64,000 nt of DNA from Mycolicibacter arupensis (lineage in GTDB: Bacteria > Actinomycetota > Actinomycetes > Mycobacteriales > Mycobacteriaceae), in NCBI RefSeq assembly GCF_002086515.1, contig NZ_MVHH01000005.1, positions 62,001 through 126,000 on the forward strand, read 5' to 3'. Of the stretch, positions 12,787 through 21,146 are shown one piece after another. The first letter of the stretch is position 1; every line of letters begins with the position of its first letter. The position numbers and the translations under genes were made by a program. The notes below the pieces were generated by a model. That model was not told where the DNA came from, ran no database searches, and was given only the letters and a program-made list of their open reading frames with translations.

Positions 12787-14109
12787 ATGGACTTCGACAG
12801 CCTCGCCCGAGAACCATCTGTCGAGTGGATCGGGCAGGCCCCGCACGAGCCGCTGCAACCGGCCGCGCGCCCCCGGCTGCCCGCCGAGGATCCCTTCTAC
12901 GAGCCACCGGAGGGCTTCCAGCACGCGGAGCCGGGCACCGTCTTGCGCTCCCGAGAGGTCGAGCTGGCCTTCATGGGGCTGATTCCCCAGCGTCTGCATG
13001 CCACCCAGCTGCTCTACCGCAGCACTGACCGCCACGACGTCGCTCAGGCGGCGATCACCACCGTGTTGGTGCCGGCCGACCTTGACCGAACCCGCCCCTG
13101 CCCGATCGTGTCGTACCAGTGCGCGATCGACGCGGTCGACGGCCGCTGCTTCCCGTCCTTCGCCTTACGCCGACGCGCCAAGGCGCACGGCTCGTTCACC
13201 CAGCTGGAGTTCGTGCTGATCGCCGCCATCCTGGCGCAGGGCTGGGCCGTCTCGATCCCCGACCACGAGGGCCGCGACGGCCATTGGGGAGCGCCGGTGG
13301 AGCCGGGCCACTTCGTGCTCGACGGACTGCGCGCGGCGTTGGCCAGCGAGCAGGTGGGGCTCCCGGGTGACGCCCCGATCGGACTGTGGGGTTATTCCGG
13401 CGGTGGACTGTCCACGGCGTGGGCCGCCGAGGTCTGCGGCAGCTACGCACCGGAGCTCAATATCGTCGGCGTGGCGCTGGGTTCCCCGGTGGGCGACCTG
13501 GGCAACACACTGTTACGGCTGAACGCATCATTCTGGTCCGGCCTGCCGGCACTCATGATCGCCGCGCTGCGGCGGGTCTATCCGGACCTCGACGCATTCG
13601 TCGAACAGCACGCCACCACCGATGGACGCGCGCTGATGCGGATGCTGGAGTCCACCAGCACCGCGGCGGCGGTGCTGCGGCTACATCACCGGTCCCTGAG
13701 CTCCTACATCGACAAACCGCTCAATGAGCTGGTGGAGACGCCGGTGGTCCAGCAGGTGTTCGAGGAGACCCGGCTCGGCGGCACGGCGCCGGTTCCGCCG
13801 ATACTGATGCTGCAGGCCATTCACGACCAGGTGATCTCCGTTCACGACATCGACACCCTCGCCGCGGCCTACACCGCGGGCGGAGCACGGGTGACCTACC
13901 ACCGCGACCCGCTCAGCGAACACATCACGTTGCATCCGGTGTCGACGCCCATGGTGCTGGACTGGCTGCGTGACCGCTTCGCCGACCGGCCGCTGCCGCA
14001 GGACCCGGTCCGTCGCGACTGGCCGGCACTGCTGAACCCCAAGACCTACGTCGGGCTGGTCCGGCTCGGCCTGGTGGCCGCACGCGTCATCACCGGTAGG
14101 TCGGCGTAA
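12787..14109 (+). CDS. LIP-family lipase/esterase (Rv1592c type)
   Basis: An alpha/beta hydrolase of 440 residues related to the secretory lipase family and in the position of M. tuberculosis Rv1592c. The nucleophile elbow is GYSGGG in IGLWGYSGGGLSTAW near residue 203. Asp in AIHDQVIS near residue 343 and His in SEHITLHPV near 380 are plausible triad partners. I see no N-terminal signal peptide, so it is either cytosolic or exported by another route. Its last 20 nt overlap the 3' end of the convergent membrane-protein gene. Substrate is unknown; lipase activity is inferred from family. Confidence 0.85.
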   Translation: MDFDSLAREPSVEWIGQAPHEPLQPAARPRLPAEDPFYEPPEGFQHAEPGTVLRSREVELAFMGLIPQRLHATQLLYRSTDRHDVAQAAITTVLVPADLDRTRPCPIVSYQCAIDAVDGRCFPSFALRRRAKAHGSFTQLEFVLIAAILAQGWAVSIPDHEGRDGHWGAPVEPGHFVLDGLRAALASEQVGLPGDAPIGLWGYSGGGLSTAWAAEVCGSYAPELNIVGVALGSPVGDLGNTLLRLNASFWSGLPALMIAALRRVYPDLDAFVEQHATTDGRALMRMLESTSTAAAVLRLHHRSLSSYIDKPLNELVETPVVQQVFEETRLGGTAPVPPILMLQAIHDQVISVHDIDTLAAAYTAGGARVTYHRDPLSEHITLHPVSTPMVLDWLRDRFADRPLPQDPVRRDWPALLNPKTYVGLVRLGLVAARVITGRSA

Positions 14110-14728
14110 CCCCACCGTCTGGGGCCGGTGCGCCCGCCAGCGGCCCTCGGGCGGGCTCGGGCGGATAACCGCCCAGGTCCTCGCGGGTGCTCCAGGTAGC
14201 GCACAAGGCGTACACCAGCGCCGCGGTGGCCGCCGGCAACAGCAGTGTGGCCGCAATCTGCAGCGGCGAGTGGCCGAAGAAGACCGGTGGCCCCTCGGCG
14301 ACATAGTGCACACGTTGCTCCGGGGTCACCGGGGCCGCATCCACGTCGATGGTGCCGTAGCGCCGGTGCACCAGGAGGCTGCCAGTCAACACCGACAGGG
14401 CCGCCCCGGCAGTCAGGCCCACGGACAGGCCGGCGATCATGCCCGGTCCGCGATGTGCCCGCCACTGCCAGGCCAGGGCGGCGGCGACGACGGCCACCAC
14501 TCCCCACAGCCCGAGCAGCAGGAACGGCGCGATGAAGAAGTGTTCGGCCTCATTGCCCAGATAGGCTTGGACCCGTTCGCCACCACGGGTGAGCGCCACC
14601 ACGCCGTGAATGGGTGGGGCGATCCACGCCCACAGGGCTCCTACCGGCAGACCGACCGCGGTCAATCCTCCGGCGAGGACCAGGCGAGCCCGGCCGCGCG
14701 TGAGCCGCGGGGCGGGGTTGGGTGTCAC
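14090..14728 (-). CDS. Four-helix membrane protein (Rv1591 type)
   Basis: A conserved mycobacterial membrane protein of 212 residues with no known function. Hydrophobic segments are seen near residues 15-35, 65-85, 98-120 and 165-185. A proline-rich tail ([21 protein letters not shown]) is probably cytoplasmic or extended. The GTG at 14728 overlaps the stop of the upstream zinc-ribbon gene (GTGA), so it is translationally coupled to it and belongs to the bioB transcription unit. The conserved link to bioB in mycobacteria hints at an accessory role in biotin metabolism or transport, but nothing in the sequence shows this. Confidence 0.8.
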   Translation of the reverse strand: MTPNPAPRLTRGRARLVLAGGLTAVGLPVGALWAWIAPPIHGVVALTRGGERVQAYLGNEAEHFFIAPFLLLGLWGVVAVVAAALAWQWRAHRGPGMIAGLSVGLTAGAALSVLTGSLLVHRRYGTIDVDAAPVTPEQRVHYVAEGPPVFFGHSPLQIAATLLLPAATAALVYALCATWSTREDLGGYPPEPARGPLAGAPAPDGGVTPTYR

Positions 14729-14964
14729 CGCCGGGTGTCCAGGTCGGTCGAATCCACCAGGCCGTGCCGTGAGCACTTGGCCCACCAGCCATCCGGCCGG
14801 ACCTGCACCATCATCCGGCGCCCGCACGCGGCGCAGAATCGCGGCGGCTCCAGGCCCAACTGAGCCGCGGTGGGCAGTGCCGCACCGGCGGGGTCATCGC
14901 TCTGCACGCCGGTGTAGACGTTGTAGATGCCGGCGCCCAGCGCAGCGGGCAGGTCGCGGACCAT
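14725..14964 (-). CDS. Small zinc-ribbon-like protein (Rv1590 type)
   Basis: A 79-residue protein whose C-terminal half carries FCAACGRRM and, about 16 residues later, AKCSRHG. This CxxC...C/H arrangement could hold one zinc. Function is unknown. The ATG is overlapped by the bioB stop (TGATG), so it is translated with bioB. It corresponds to the gene directly after bioB in M. tuberculosis. Confidence 0.8.
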   Translation of the reverse strand: MVRDLPAALGAGIYNVYTGVQSDDPAGAALPTAAQLGLEPPRFCAACGRRMMVQVRPDGWWAKCSRHGLVDSTDLDTRR

Positions 14965-15962
14965 CAGAGGCTGGCGTTGAGTGCCTTGATCGGCATCTGC
15001 AGATCGTCGAGCAGTTCCAAATCGGTCTCGGCCGGACGGCCCAGCGTGGTCAGGTAGTTGCCGACGATTATCGCGTTGATGCCGCCCAGGATGCCCTGCT
15101 TGGCGCCCAGGTCACCCAGCGTGATCTCACGGCCGCCGGCGAAGCGAAGCATGGTGCGCGGCAACGCCAGCCGGAAGGCGGCGACGGCGCGCAATGCGTC
15201 GGCGGGCGGCAGTACCTCCAGGTCACCGAACGGGGTGCCGGGCCGCGGATTGAGGAAGTTCAGCGGTACCTCGTGGGGGTTCAGTTCGGCCAGGTCGGCG
15301 GCGAACTCCGCGCGCTGCTCCAGGGTCTCCCCCATGCCCAGGATGCCACCGCAGCAGACCTCCATGCCGGCTTCGGCCACCATGCGCAGGGTCTCCCAGC
15401 GCTCCTCCCAGGTGTGGGTGGTGACCACCTTGGTGAAGTGCGATCGAGCGGTCTCCAGGTTGTGGTTGTAGCGGTGCACGCCCATGGCGGCGAGCTGGTC
15501 CACCTGCTCCTGGGTGAGCATGCCCAACGAGCAGGCGATCTGGATGTCGACCTCGTTGCGAATCGCTTCGATTCCCGCTGCGACCTGGGCGAGCAACCGC
15601 TCGTCGGGACCGCGCACGGCGGCGACGATGCAGAATTCGGTGGCCCCGGTCTTGGCCGTCTGCTTGGCCGCCTCGACCAGGCTGGGAATGTCGAGCCAGG
15701 CGCTGCGCACCGGCGAGGAGAACAGACCCGACTGTGAACAGAAGTGGCAGTCTTCCGGGCAACCACCGGTCTTGAGGCTGATGATGCCTTCGACCTCGAC
15801 CTCCGGGCCGCACCAGCGCATCCGCACGTCGTGAGCCAGCGACAGCAGCTCCTCGAGCCGCTCGTCGGGAAGCTGCAGCACCTCGAGGACCTGGTCGCGC
15901 CGCAATGCCTCGCCGCGCTCGAGTACCTGTTCCCGGGCCAGTGCCAGGATGTCGTCGGTCAT
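14964..15962 (-). CDS. bioB: Biotin synthase BioB
   Basis: Radical-SAM enzyme of 332 residues that inserts sulfur into dethiobiotin. The SAM-cluster motif CPEDCHFC (CxxxCxxC) is visible near residue 66. The strongly conserved segments [22 protein letters not shown] and [12 protein letters not shown] follow in order. The ATG at 15962 has a GAGGAGGAG ribosome-binding site. A BioQ palindrome lies 24 nt upstream and abuts a TAACCT -10, so transcription should fall when the biotin sensor is active. It heads an operon with two small genes of unknown function. Confidence 0.97.
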   Translation of the reverse strand: MTDDILALAREQVLERGEALRRDQVLEVLQLPDERLEELLSLAHDVRMRWCGPEVEVEGIISLKTGGCPEDCHFCSQSGLFSSPVRSAWLDIPSLVEAAKQTAKTGATEFCIVAAVRGPDERLLAQVAAGIEAIRNEVDIQIACSLGMLTQEQVDQLAAMGVHRYNHNLETARSHFTKVVTTHTWEERWETLRMVAEAGMEVCCGGILGMGETLEQRAEFAADLAELNPHEVPLNFLNPRPGTPFGDLEVLPPADALRAVAAFRLALPRTMLRFAGGREITLGDLGAKQGILGGINAIIVGNYLTTLGRPAETDLELLDDLQMPIKALNASL

Positions 15963-15985
15963 GCGCGCCGCTCCTCCTCAAGACT

Positions 15986-15998
15986 TGAACGGTGTTCA
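15986..15998. promoter_or_regulatory. BioQ operator between bioB and bioQ
   Basis: Palindrome TGAACGGTGTTCA (arms TGAAC/GTTCA, 3-nt centre). An identical 13-mer in inverse orientation lies at 18980-18992 before bioF, and similarity extends to GACTTGAAC-N3-GTTCAGG on both. On the minus strand the -10-like TAACCT overlaps it. On the plus strand TAGGCT (16002-16007) lies just beyond it and 7 nt before the bioQ start. One site can therefore repress bioB and autoregulate bioQ. BioQ as binder is inferred from known corynebacterial and mycobacterial BioQ boxes. Confidence 0.85.
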
Positions 15999-16013
15999 GG
16001 TTAGGCTAGCGGG

Positions 16014-16601
16014 GTGCAGCTGCACAAACGTGACCCCAAGGACGAGATCGTCGCGGTGGCGACCGCCATCCTGGACGACTACGGCATCGCCGACCTGTCG
16101 ATGCGCCGGCTGGCGCGTGAGCTCAATGTCAGCCCCAGCGCGCTGTACTGGCATTTCGCCAACAAGCAGCAATTGCTGGGCGCGGTGGCCGATCGTGTGC
16201 TGGCGCCCGCGTGCGGCGACCCGGGTCCGGGCAGCTGGCAGTGGCAGATCCAGACGCTGGGTGAGCGCCTGCGCGATGCGCTGTTGTCCCACACCGACGG
16301 TGCGGAACTGGTGTCGGCCAGCATGGCGGCGGGCCAGTCGCAGGCTGCCACCGACATTCTGGCGCTGCTGGCGCGCTCGGCCACGGCGGCTGGGGTGCAC
16401 CCGGATCAGGCCGGACAGGTCGCGCGCACCGTCGTCTACTACGTCTTGGGTTTCACCGCCGACGAACAGTCCCGCCTGCAGTGGGACGCCGCCGGGGCCG
16501 CCGAGATCACGCCCGACACCGATCCCAGCAGCGCTTTCGGCTTCGGCCTGGGCCTGCTGATCGACGGGCTGGCCCTGCGGGCCGGGCTCTCCGTCGGCTA
16601 A
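16014..16601 (+). CDS. bioQ: TetR-family biotin repressor BioQ
   Basis: A 195-residue TetR-type regulator. The helix-turn-helix is near residues 23-45 (DLSMRRLARELNVSPSALYWHF). The remaining helices form the ligand and dimer domain. The divergent position to bioB and the operator shared with bioF identify it as BioQ. The GTG at 16014 follows TAGGCT by 7 nt without a ribosome-binding site, so a leaderless transcript is likely. In M. tuberculosis the corresponding interval, as I remember it, carries the phiRv1 prophage and a REP13E12 element instead. Confidence 0.85.
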   Translation: MQLHKRDPKDEIVAVATAILDDYGIADLSMRRLARELNVSPSALYWHFANKQQLLGAVADRVLAPACGDPGPGSWQWQIQTLGERLRDALLSHTDGAELVSASMAAGQSQAATDILALLARSATAAGVHPDQAGQVARTVVYYVLGFTADEQSRLQWDAAGAAEITPDTDPSSAFGFGLGLLIDGLALRAGLSVG

Positions 16602-17110
16602 CCACCGACGATCGGGTGTTCGGTGCGTGCATCGCCATCCCACCGCCGCAGCCCGACGAACCGGCCGGCCACCGGCGAACCGGCGGCGATGCGCTGCGCC
16701 CCGGCCAGCGTGCCCGCATCCAGTCGGCGGGCCAGCGTCACGTGGGCGGTCCAGGCACCGGGCCTGACGTTGGGCAACGGCCCAGGTGTCAGGTGCGGCG
16801 CACTGAGCCGATACACCTGTTCATGCATGTCCAGCAGCGCCATCGTCGGCACCACCAGACGCGCCAGGACGCCGTGGGAGTGGCCGAAGATCAGCGTCGC
16901 GCCCAGCGTGCAGCCCAGCGGCAGCAGGTCGACAAGCGAACTCAGCTCGGCGTCCACCCGCGGGTCGATGTGCTGGGCGACCACGAGGGTGACATGAGGT
17001 CGGGCGGCCGGGTTCTGACTGGGCACTCCGGCGGCTGCCAGCTGAGCCCAGATTCGCCGGACCGACGCCTCGGTGGCGTCGTCGAAGACCAGCTCGAGCG
17101 AGTGCACCAT
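16598..17110 (-). CDS. 2H phosphoesterase (2'-5' RNA ligase-like, Rv1571 type)
   Basis: A 170-residue protein with the two HxT motifs of the 2H superfamily: HVTL at residues 39-42 and HVTL at 123-126. Such proteins act as cyclic phosphodiesterases or RNA 2'-5' ligases; the substrate is unknown. It starts 3 nt after the bioD stop, so it is part of the bioF-bioD unit. Its 3' end overlaps the convergent bioQ gene by 4 nt. Its conserved presence after bioD in mycobacteria has no explained link with biotin. Confidence 0.85.
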   Translation of the reverse strand: MVHSLELVFDDATEASVRRIWAQLAAAGVPSQNPAARPHVTLVVAQHIDPRVDAELSSLVDLLPLGCTLGATLIFGHSHGVLARLVVPTMALLDMHEQVYRLSAPHLTPGPLPNVRPGAWTAHVTLARRLDAGTLAGAQRIAAGSPVAGRFVGLRRWDGDARTEHPIVGG

Positions 17111-17113
17111 CGC

Positions 17114-17794
17114 TCACCCGGCCAGGGCGCGCACCCAGTCGAGGTCGAACGCCGCGGCACTCATGGCGGCGAATTCCGCCTCCTCCAGCGCCCCGGCTCC
17201 AGCCGGGAGCACGGCACGTACCGGCGCCTGTCGGGCCAGCGCCGCGCGATTGCTGGTGGCGGCCGGTCCGGGCTGCTGGGGCCAACTGCCGATCACCAAT
17301 CCGGCACACGAGAGGCCCTGCCCAGCAAGTGATTCCAAAGTCAGCGCCGTGTGGTTGAGGGTTCCCAGCTCCGCGCCCACTACCACCAGTACGGCGGCAT
17401 TGAGGTCGACCGCCAGATCTCGCAGCGTCACACCGTCGGCGGCCAGCTCGACCAACAGGCCGCCGGCACCCTCCACCAGGGTCAGGCGGCCCGGGCGATC
17501 GGCGCCACGAACCAGCGACAGCAGCTCCGAACGTCTCGGCAACGCCATTCCGGCCTGCTCGGCGGCGGCGGCCGGGGCCAACGGCTCCGGGTAACGGGCC
17601 GAAGCGAACAGTTCGCTCACCCCGGACAGTCTGCCGACCTCGGCCAAGTCGTCGTCGCCGTCGGCGATTCCGGTCTGGACCGGCTTGCAGACCGCGACAT
17701 CCAGGCCCGCCTGCCGTGCCGCAGTGGCCAGCGCGGCGGTGGCGATCGTCTTGCCCACCCCGGTCCCGGTACCGGTGATGATCACGACCGTCAT
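17114..17794 (-). CDS. bioD: Dethiobiotin synthetase BioD
   Basis: ATP-dependent carboxylase of 226 residues that closes the ureido ring of dethiobiotin from DAPA and CO2. The P-loop GTGTGVGKT is at residues 8-16. VCKPVQTG near 35-42 and [11 protein letters not shown] near 108-118 are the other family motifs. The ATG overlaps the bioF stop by 4 nt. Length fits the mycobacterial enzyme. Confidence 0.96.
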   Translation of the reverse strand: MTVVIITGTGTGVGKTIATAALATAARQAGLDVAVCKPVQTGIADGDDDLAEVGRLSGVSELFASARYPEPLAPAAAAEQAGMALPRRSELLSLVRGADRPGRLTLVEGAGGLLVELAADGVTLRDLAVDLNAAVLVVVGAELGTLNHTALTLESLAGQGLSCAGLVIGSWPQQPGPAATSNRAALARQAPVRAVLPAGAGALEEAEFAAMSAAAFDLDWVRALAG

Positions 17795-18948
17795 GACGTC
17801 ACGGCGGGGTGATCGCGCAACACGTCGCGCAGCACCCGCCCCGCCAGCTCCAGATCACGCTCGGTCAGGGACGCGCGCGCGGTCAGCCGTAGCCGTGACG
17901 TGCCCGCGGGCACCGAGGGCGGCCGGAAACAGCCCACCCGGACTCCGGCGTCCAAGCAGGCGGTTGCGGCGGCCACCGCCTTGTCCGCCTCGCCCAGAAT
18001 GACGGAGACCACCGCGGACGGCGGCTGGTGGCGCAGGCCGCATACCTGCGCCAGCACGCTTGCGTGGCGCAGCACGTCGGTGGCGCGGGTCGGTTCGGCG
18101 ATCAGGACGTCCAGGGCCGCCGAGGCCGCACCCAGGGCCGCCGGAGCCAGACCGGTGTCGAAGATGAACGTGCGGGCGGCGTCGATCAGGTGATCGCGAA
18201 CCTCCACCGGACCCAGCACGGCGCCGCCCTGGCTGCCCAGAGCCTTGGACAGCGTGGTGGTGATCACCACGTCGGGCGCACCTGCCAGTCCCACTTCGTG
18301 CACCAGCCCGCGGCCGCCGGCACCGCGCACACCCAGCGCATGTGCCTCGTCGACGATCAGCAGGGCCCCGTGCCGCCGGCAGATCTCATGCAGGTCACGC
18401 AGCGGGGCCAGTGCGCCGTCGGTGCTGAACACCGACTCGGTGAGCACAACCGCGCGTTCCTCGGCCCGTTCGGCCAGCGCTGCGGCGACGGCGTCCACGT
18501 CGCGGTGTGCGGTGACGGCGACCCGCGCCCGGGACAGTCGGCACGCGTCCACCAGGGACGCGTGGCAGTAGGCGTCCGAGACCACCAGCGAGCCGGGTCC
18601 GGACAGGCTGACCACCGCCCCCAGATTGGCGGTGTAGCCCGAGGAGAACACCAGGCCCGCAGGTGCACCGGTGAAGTCGGCCAGGCGCTGCTCGAAGTCC
18701 TGGTGCAGTTCGGTGTTACCGGTCACCAGCCGCGATCCCCCGGCGCCGGCGCCCCAGGTCTGCAGCGCCTCGATGCCGCCGGCGATCACCTCGGGGTGGG
18801 TCGCCAGGCCCAGGTAGTCGTTGGAGGCCAGGTCCAGCTCGCAGGTGACGACCGGCCGCACCCGCAGAGACCGCCGGAGGCCGGCCTGACGACGCCGCTG
18901 CTCCACCTCGGCCAGCCAGGCCAGTGGTGACACATCGGTGCGGTTCAC
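17791..18948 (-). CDS. bioF: 8-amino-7-oxononanoate synthase BioF
   Basis: PLP enzyme of 385 residues joining pimeloyl thioester and L-alanine. Lys235 in [13 protein letters not shown] binds PLP, and the Asp in [12 protein letters not shown] (about residue 200) pairs with the pyridine nitrogen. The segment [16 protein letters not shown] is the usual N-terminal signature. The GTG at 18948 is preceded by AGGGAG. A BioQ palindrome 32-44 nt upstream gives this gene its own promoter, separate from bioA. Confidence 0.95.
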   Translation of the reverse strand: MNRTDVSPLAWLAEVEQRRRQAGLRRSLRVRPVVTCELDLASNDYLGLATHPEVIAGGIEALQTWGAGAGGSRLVTGNTELHQDFEQRLADFTGAPAGLVFSSGYTANLGAVVSLSGPGSLVVSDAYCHASLVDACRLSRARVAVTAHRDVDAVAAALAERAEERAVVLTESVFSTDGALAPLRDLHEICRRHGALLIVDEAHALGVRGAGGRGLVHEVGLAGAPDVVITTTLSKALGSQGGAVLGPVEVRDHLIDAARTFIFDTGLAPAALGAASAALDVLIAEPTRATDVLRHASVLAQVCGLRHQPPSAVVSVILGEADKAVAAATACLDAGVRVGCFRPPSVPAGTSRLRLTARASLTERDLELAGRVLRDVLRDHPAVTS

Positions 18949-18979
18949 ACGGCACTCCCTGCGCGGTAGTGGGATGACT

Positions 18980-18992
18980 TGAACACCGTTCA
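18980..18992. promoter_or_regulatory. Second BioQ operator, overlapping the bioA stop codon
   Basis: TGAACACCGTTCA, the exact reverse complement of the bioB/bioQ operator. It sits in the 41-nt gap before bioF, and its last three bases (18990-18992) are the TGA stop of bioA on the minus strand. A minus-strand TAGCCT at 18992-18997 matches the -10 placement seen at bioB. It should repress an internal promoter for bioF-bioD-2H. Confidence 0.85.
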
Positions 18993-20282
18993 GGCTAAGG
19001 CATGCACCGCGCTCACCATCGCGCTGCCGATCCGGGCGATCTCCTCGGGTGTGCAGACATAGGGCGGCATGGCGTAGATCAGGTTGCGGAACGGGCGTAG
19101 CCACACCCCGTGGGCCAGCGCGGTCTCGGTGGCAACGGCCAGGTCTACCGGTGCGCGGCATTCGATGACACCGATGGCACCGCAAACCCGCACATCGGCC
19201 ACCCCGGGCAGCTCACGGGCGGGCGCCAGGGCGGCCGACATTCCCTCGCTGATGCCCGCCACCGCAGCACGCCAATCGTGGCCCAGCAACAGCTCCGTGC
19301 TGGCGACCGAGACGGCGCAGGCCAGCGGATTGGCCATGAAGGTGGGGCCGTGCATCAGCGCGCCGGCCTCGCCGCCGCTGATGGTGTGGGCGATCTCGGT
19401 GCTGCACAAGGTGGCGGCCAGGCTGAGGTAGCCGCCGGTCAGGGCCTTGCCGACACACATGATGTCGGGGCTGACGCCGGCGTGGTCGGCGGCGAAGAGC
19501 TCGCCGGTACGGCCGAAACCGGTCGCGATCTCGTCGAAGATCAGCAGCACGCCGTGGCGGGTGCAGGCCTCGCGCAGATCCGCCAGGTAGCGCGGATCGT
19601 GGAAGCGCATCCCGCCGGCACCCTGCACCACCGGTTCGACGATCACCGCCGCCACCTCGTCACGATGCCGCTCGAGCTGCGCGTCGAACGCCGCGCTGTA
19701 GTCCGGGTCATAGTCGCGCGGTACCTGCGGGGCGAAGAGCTGGGCCACCAAGACATCACGCCACAGCGAATGCATCCCGCCCTCGGGGTCGCAGACGCTC
19801 ATCGGAGTGAATGTGTCGCCGTGGTAGCCGCCGCGCCAGGTCATCAGCCGATGTTTGGCCGGGCGGCCGCGCGCACGCCAGTACTGCAGCGCCATCTTGA
19901 CCGCGACTTCGACCGACACCGATCCAGAGTCGGAGAAGAACACCGTGTCGAGCCCGGCCGGGGTGATCTCCACAAGCAGCTGCGCCAGCCGTGCTGCGGG
20001 CTCGTGGGTGAGTCCGCCGAACATGACGTGACTCATGTTCTGCAGTTGTGCGGACAGCGCGGCGTCGAGTTCGGGGTGGCCGTGACCGTGGATGGCGGTC
20101 CACCACGAACTCATGGCATCAAGCACGTCGGTCGGCGCACCGGCGAGGGACAGGGTCAGGTATGCGCCGCGGGCGGCCAGCGCCACGCGCGGAGCCCAGG
20201 ACTCGGCGCCGATCGTGCTGTAGGGGTGCCACAGGTGCGCGGCATCGATGGCGCTGATCTGGTCGGGACTCAACGCGGGCAT
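18990..20282 (-). CDS. bioA: Adenosylmethionine-8-amino-7-oxononanoate transaminase BioA
   Basis: PLP aminotransferase of 430 residues that uses SAM to aminate KAPA to DAPA. Lys279 in [11 protein letters not shown] is the PLP lysine, and the Asp in [15 protein letters not shown] near residue 250 is conserved. [13 protein letters not shown] and YHGDTF are typical BioA segments. The ATG at 20282 gives a protein aligned with M. tuberculosis BioA at the N-terminus. Upstream in-frame codons run into the promoter region of the divergent ripD gene. The stop codon forms part of the BioQ operator that serves bioF. I see no BioQ box in front of bioA itself. Confidence 0.95.
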   Translation of the reverse strand: MPALSPDQISAIDAAHLWHPYSTIGAESWAPRVALAARGAYLTLSLAGAPTDVLDAMSSWWTAIHGHGHPELDAALSAQLQNMSHVMFGGLTHEPAARLAQLLVEITPAGLDTVFFSDSGSVSVEVAVKMALQYWRARGRPAKHRLMTWRGGYHGDTFTPMSVCDPEGGMHSLWRDVLVAQLFAPQVPRDYDPDYSAAFDAQLERHRDEVAAVIVEPVVQGAGGMRFHDPRYLADLREACTRHGVLLIFDEIATGFGRTGELFAADHAGVSPDIMCVGKALTGGYLSLAATLCSTEIAHTISGGEAGALMHGPTFMANPLACAVSVASTELLLGHDWRAAVAGISEGMSAALAPARELPGVADVRVCGAIGVIECRAPVDLAVATETALAHGVWLRPFRNLIYAMPPYVCTPEEIARIGSAMVSAVHALA

Positions 20283-20439
20283 GCCTGAGGACAGTAGTGG
20301 GCCCGGGCGTAACCGTTGGGTCACAGGTTGCGCAATTTCTCTCCCGTGGCCGTAGGCGGCGCGTATTCGCCGGTAGTCTCTGTGACAGAAGTGACGAGTG
20401 ATACTGCCGTGATTATCGGCCGAGAAGGGGTTTGTTCCT

Positions 20440-21072
20440 ATGAAACGCGTCTGCGCCACCGCGATCGCACTGGCGGCGACACTGGCCCCCGCGCTCAGTG
20501 CTGCGCCCGCGTACGCCGACCCGCTGTCCCAGACCGGCCAGAACCAGCTCATCGAACGCGTGATCCAACGTGCGCTGTCCCAGCGCGGGGTCCCCTTCGT
20601 CTATGGCGGCGGCGACGTCAACGGGCCCACCAACAGTGCACGAGCCCGTGCGGCGACCACCCGCAGCTCACTGACCGACATCGGCCGCGCCGGCCTCCCC
20701 ACCGGACCGGTACCGGCCGCCGGCGCCACCCCCGGGCTGCCAGGCCTGCCAGGGACCACGCTCGGGCCCTCCGAGGAGATCCCGGACACCACCACCGTGG
20801 GATTCGATGCGTCCGGGCTGATCCAGTACGCCTACGCCGGCGCCGGCATCAGGATGCCGCGCACCTCGGGCGAGCAGTGCAGCGTCGGGCAGAAGGTGCC
20901 GCCGGCGCAGGCTCGCCCCGGCGACCTGCTGTGCTACGGCCCCGGCGGAACGCAGAGTGTTGCGCTGTATCTGGGTAACAACCAGATGATCGAGGGCACC
21001 AGCCCAGCTGTCGCCGTGTCCCCGGCCCGCACCTCAAACATGGTGCCGTACCTGACCCGCGTACTGCCCTGA
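20440..21072 (+). CDS. ripD: Non-catalytic NlpC/P60 peptidoglycan-binding protein RipD
   Basis: A secreted 210-residue protein. A signal peptide spans residues 1-26 with an AYA-D cleavage site. The NlpC/P60 domain has the RipD form: the catalytic Cys is replaced by Ala124 in [12 protein letters not shown], and the usual His position is Ser173 in TQSVALYLG. It should therefore bind peptidoglycan without cutting it, as shown for M. tuberculosis RipD. Two differences from that protein stand out. About 50 residues rich in Ala, Pro, Gly and Thr (about 66-116) interrupt the start of the domain, and the C-terminal Pro-Val-Gln repeats are missing. Start fixed by the signal peptide and a GAGAAGGGG ribosome-binding site. 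Confidence 0.9.
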   Translation: MKRVCATAIALAATLAPALSAAPAYADPLSQTGQNQLIERVIQRALSQRGVPFVYGGGDVNGPTNSARARAATTRSSLTDIGRAGLPTGPVPAAGATPGLPGLPGTTLGPSEEIPDTTTVGFDASGLIQYAYAGAGIRMPRTSGEQCSVGQKVPPAQARPGDLLCYGPGGTQSVALYLGNNQMIEGTSPAVAVSPARTSNMVPYLTRVLP

Positions 21073-21146
21073 CGACCGACTCGGGCGACATCACAGCGCT
21101 TGAGAATGCGGTTTTGCCAGGCCGTTAGGTAGATTGTCGGGCGATC

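Noticed and set aside
20283..20439. A search for a BioQ box in front of bioA
   Set aside because: No TGAAC-N3-GTTCA pattern is present in this interval.
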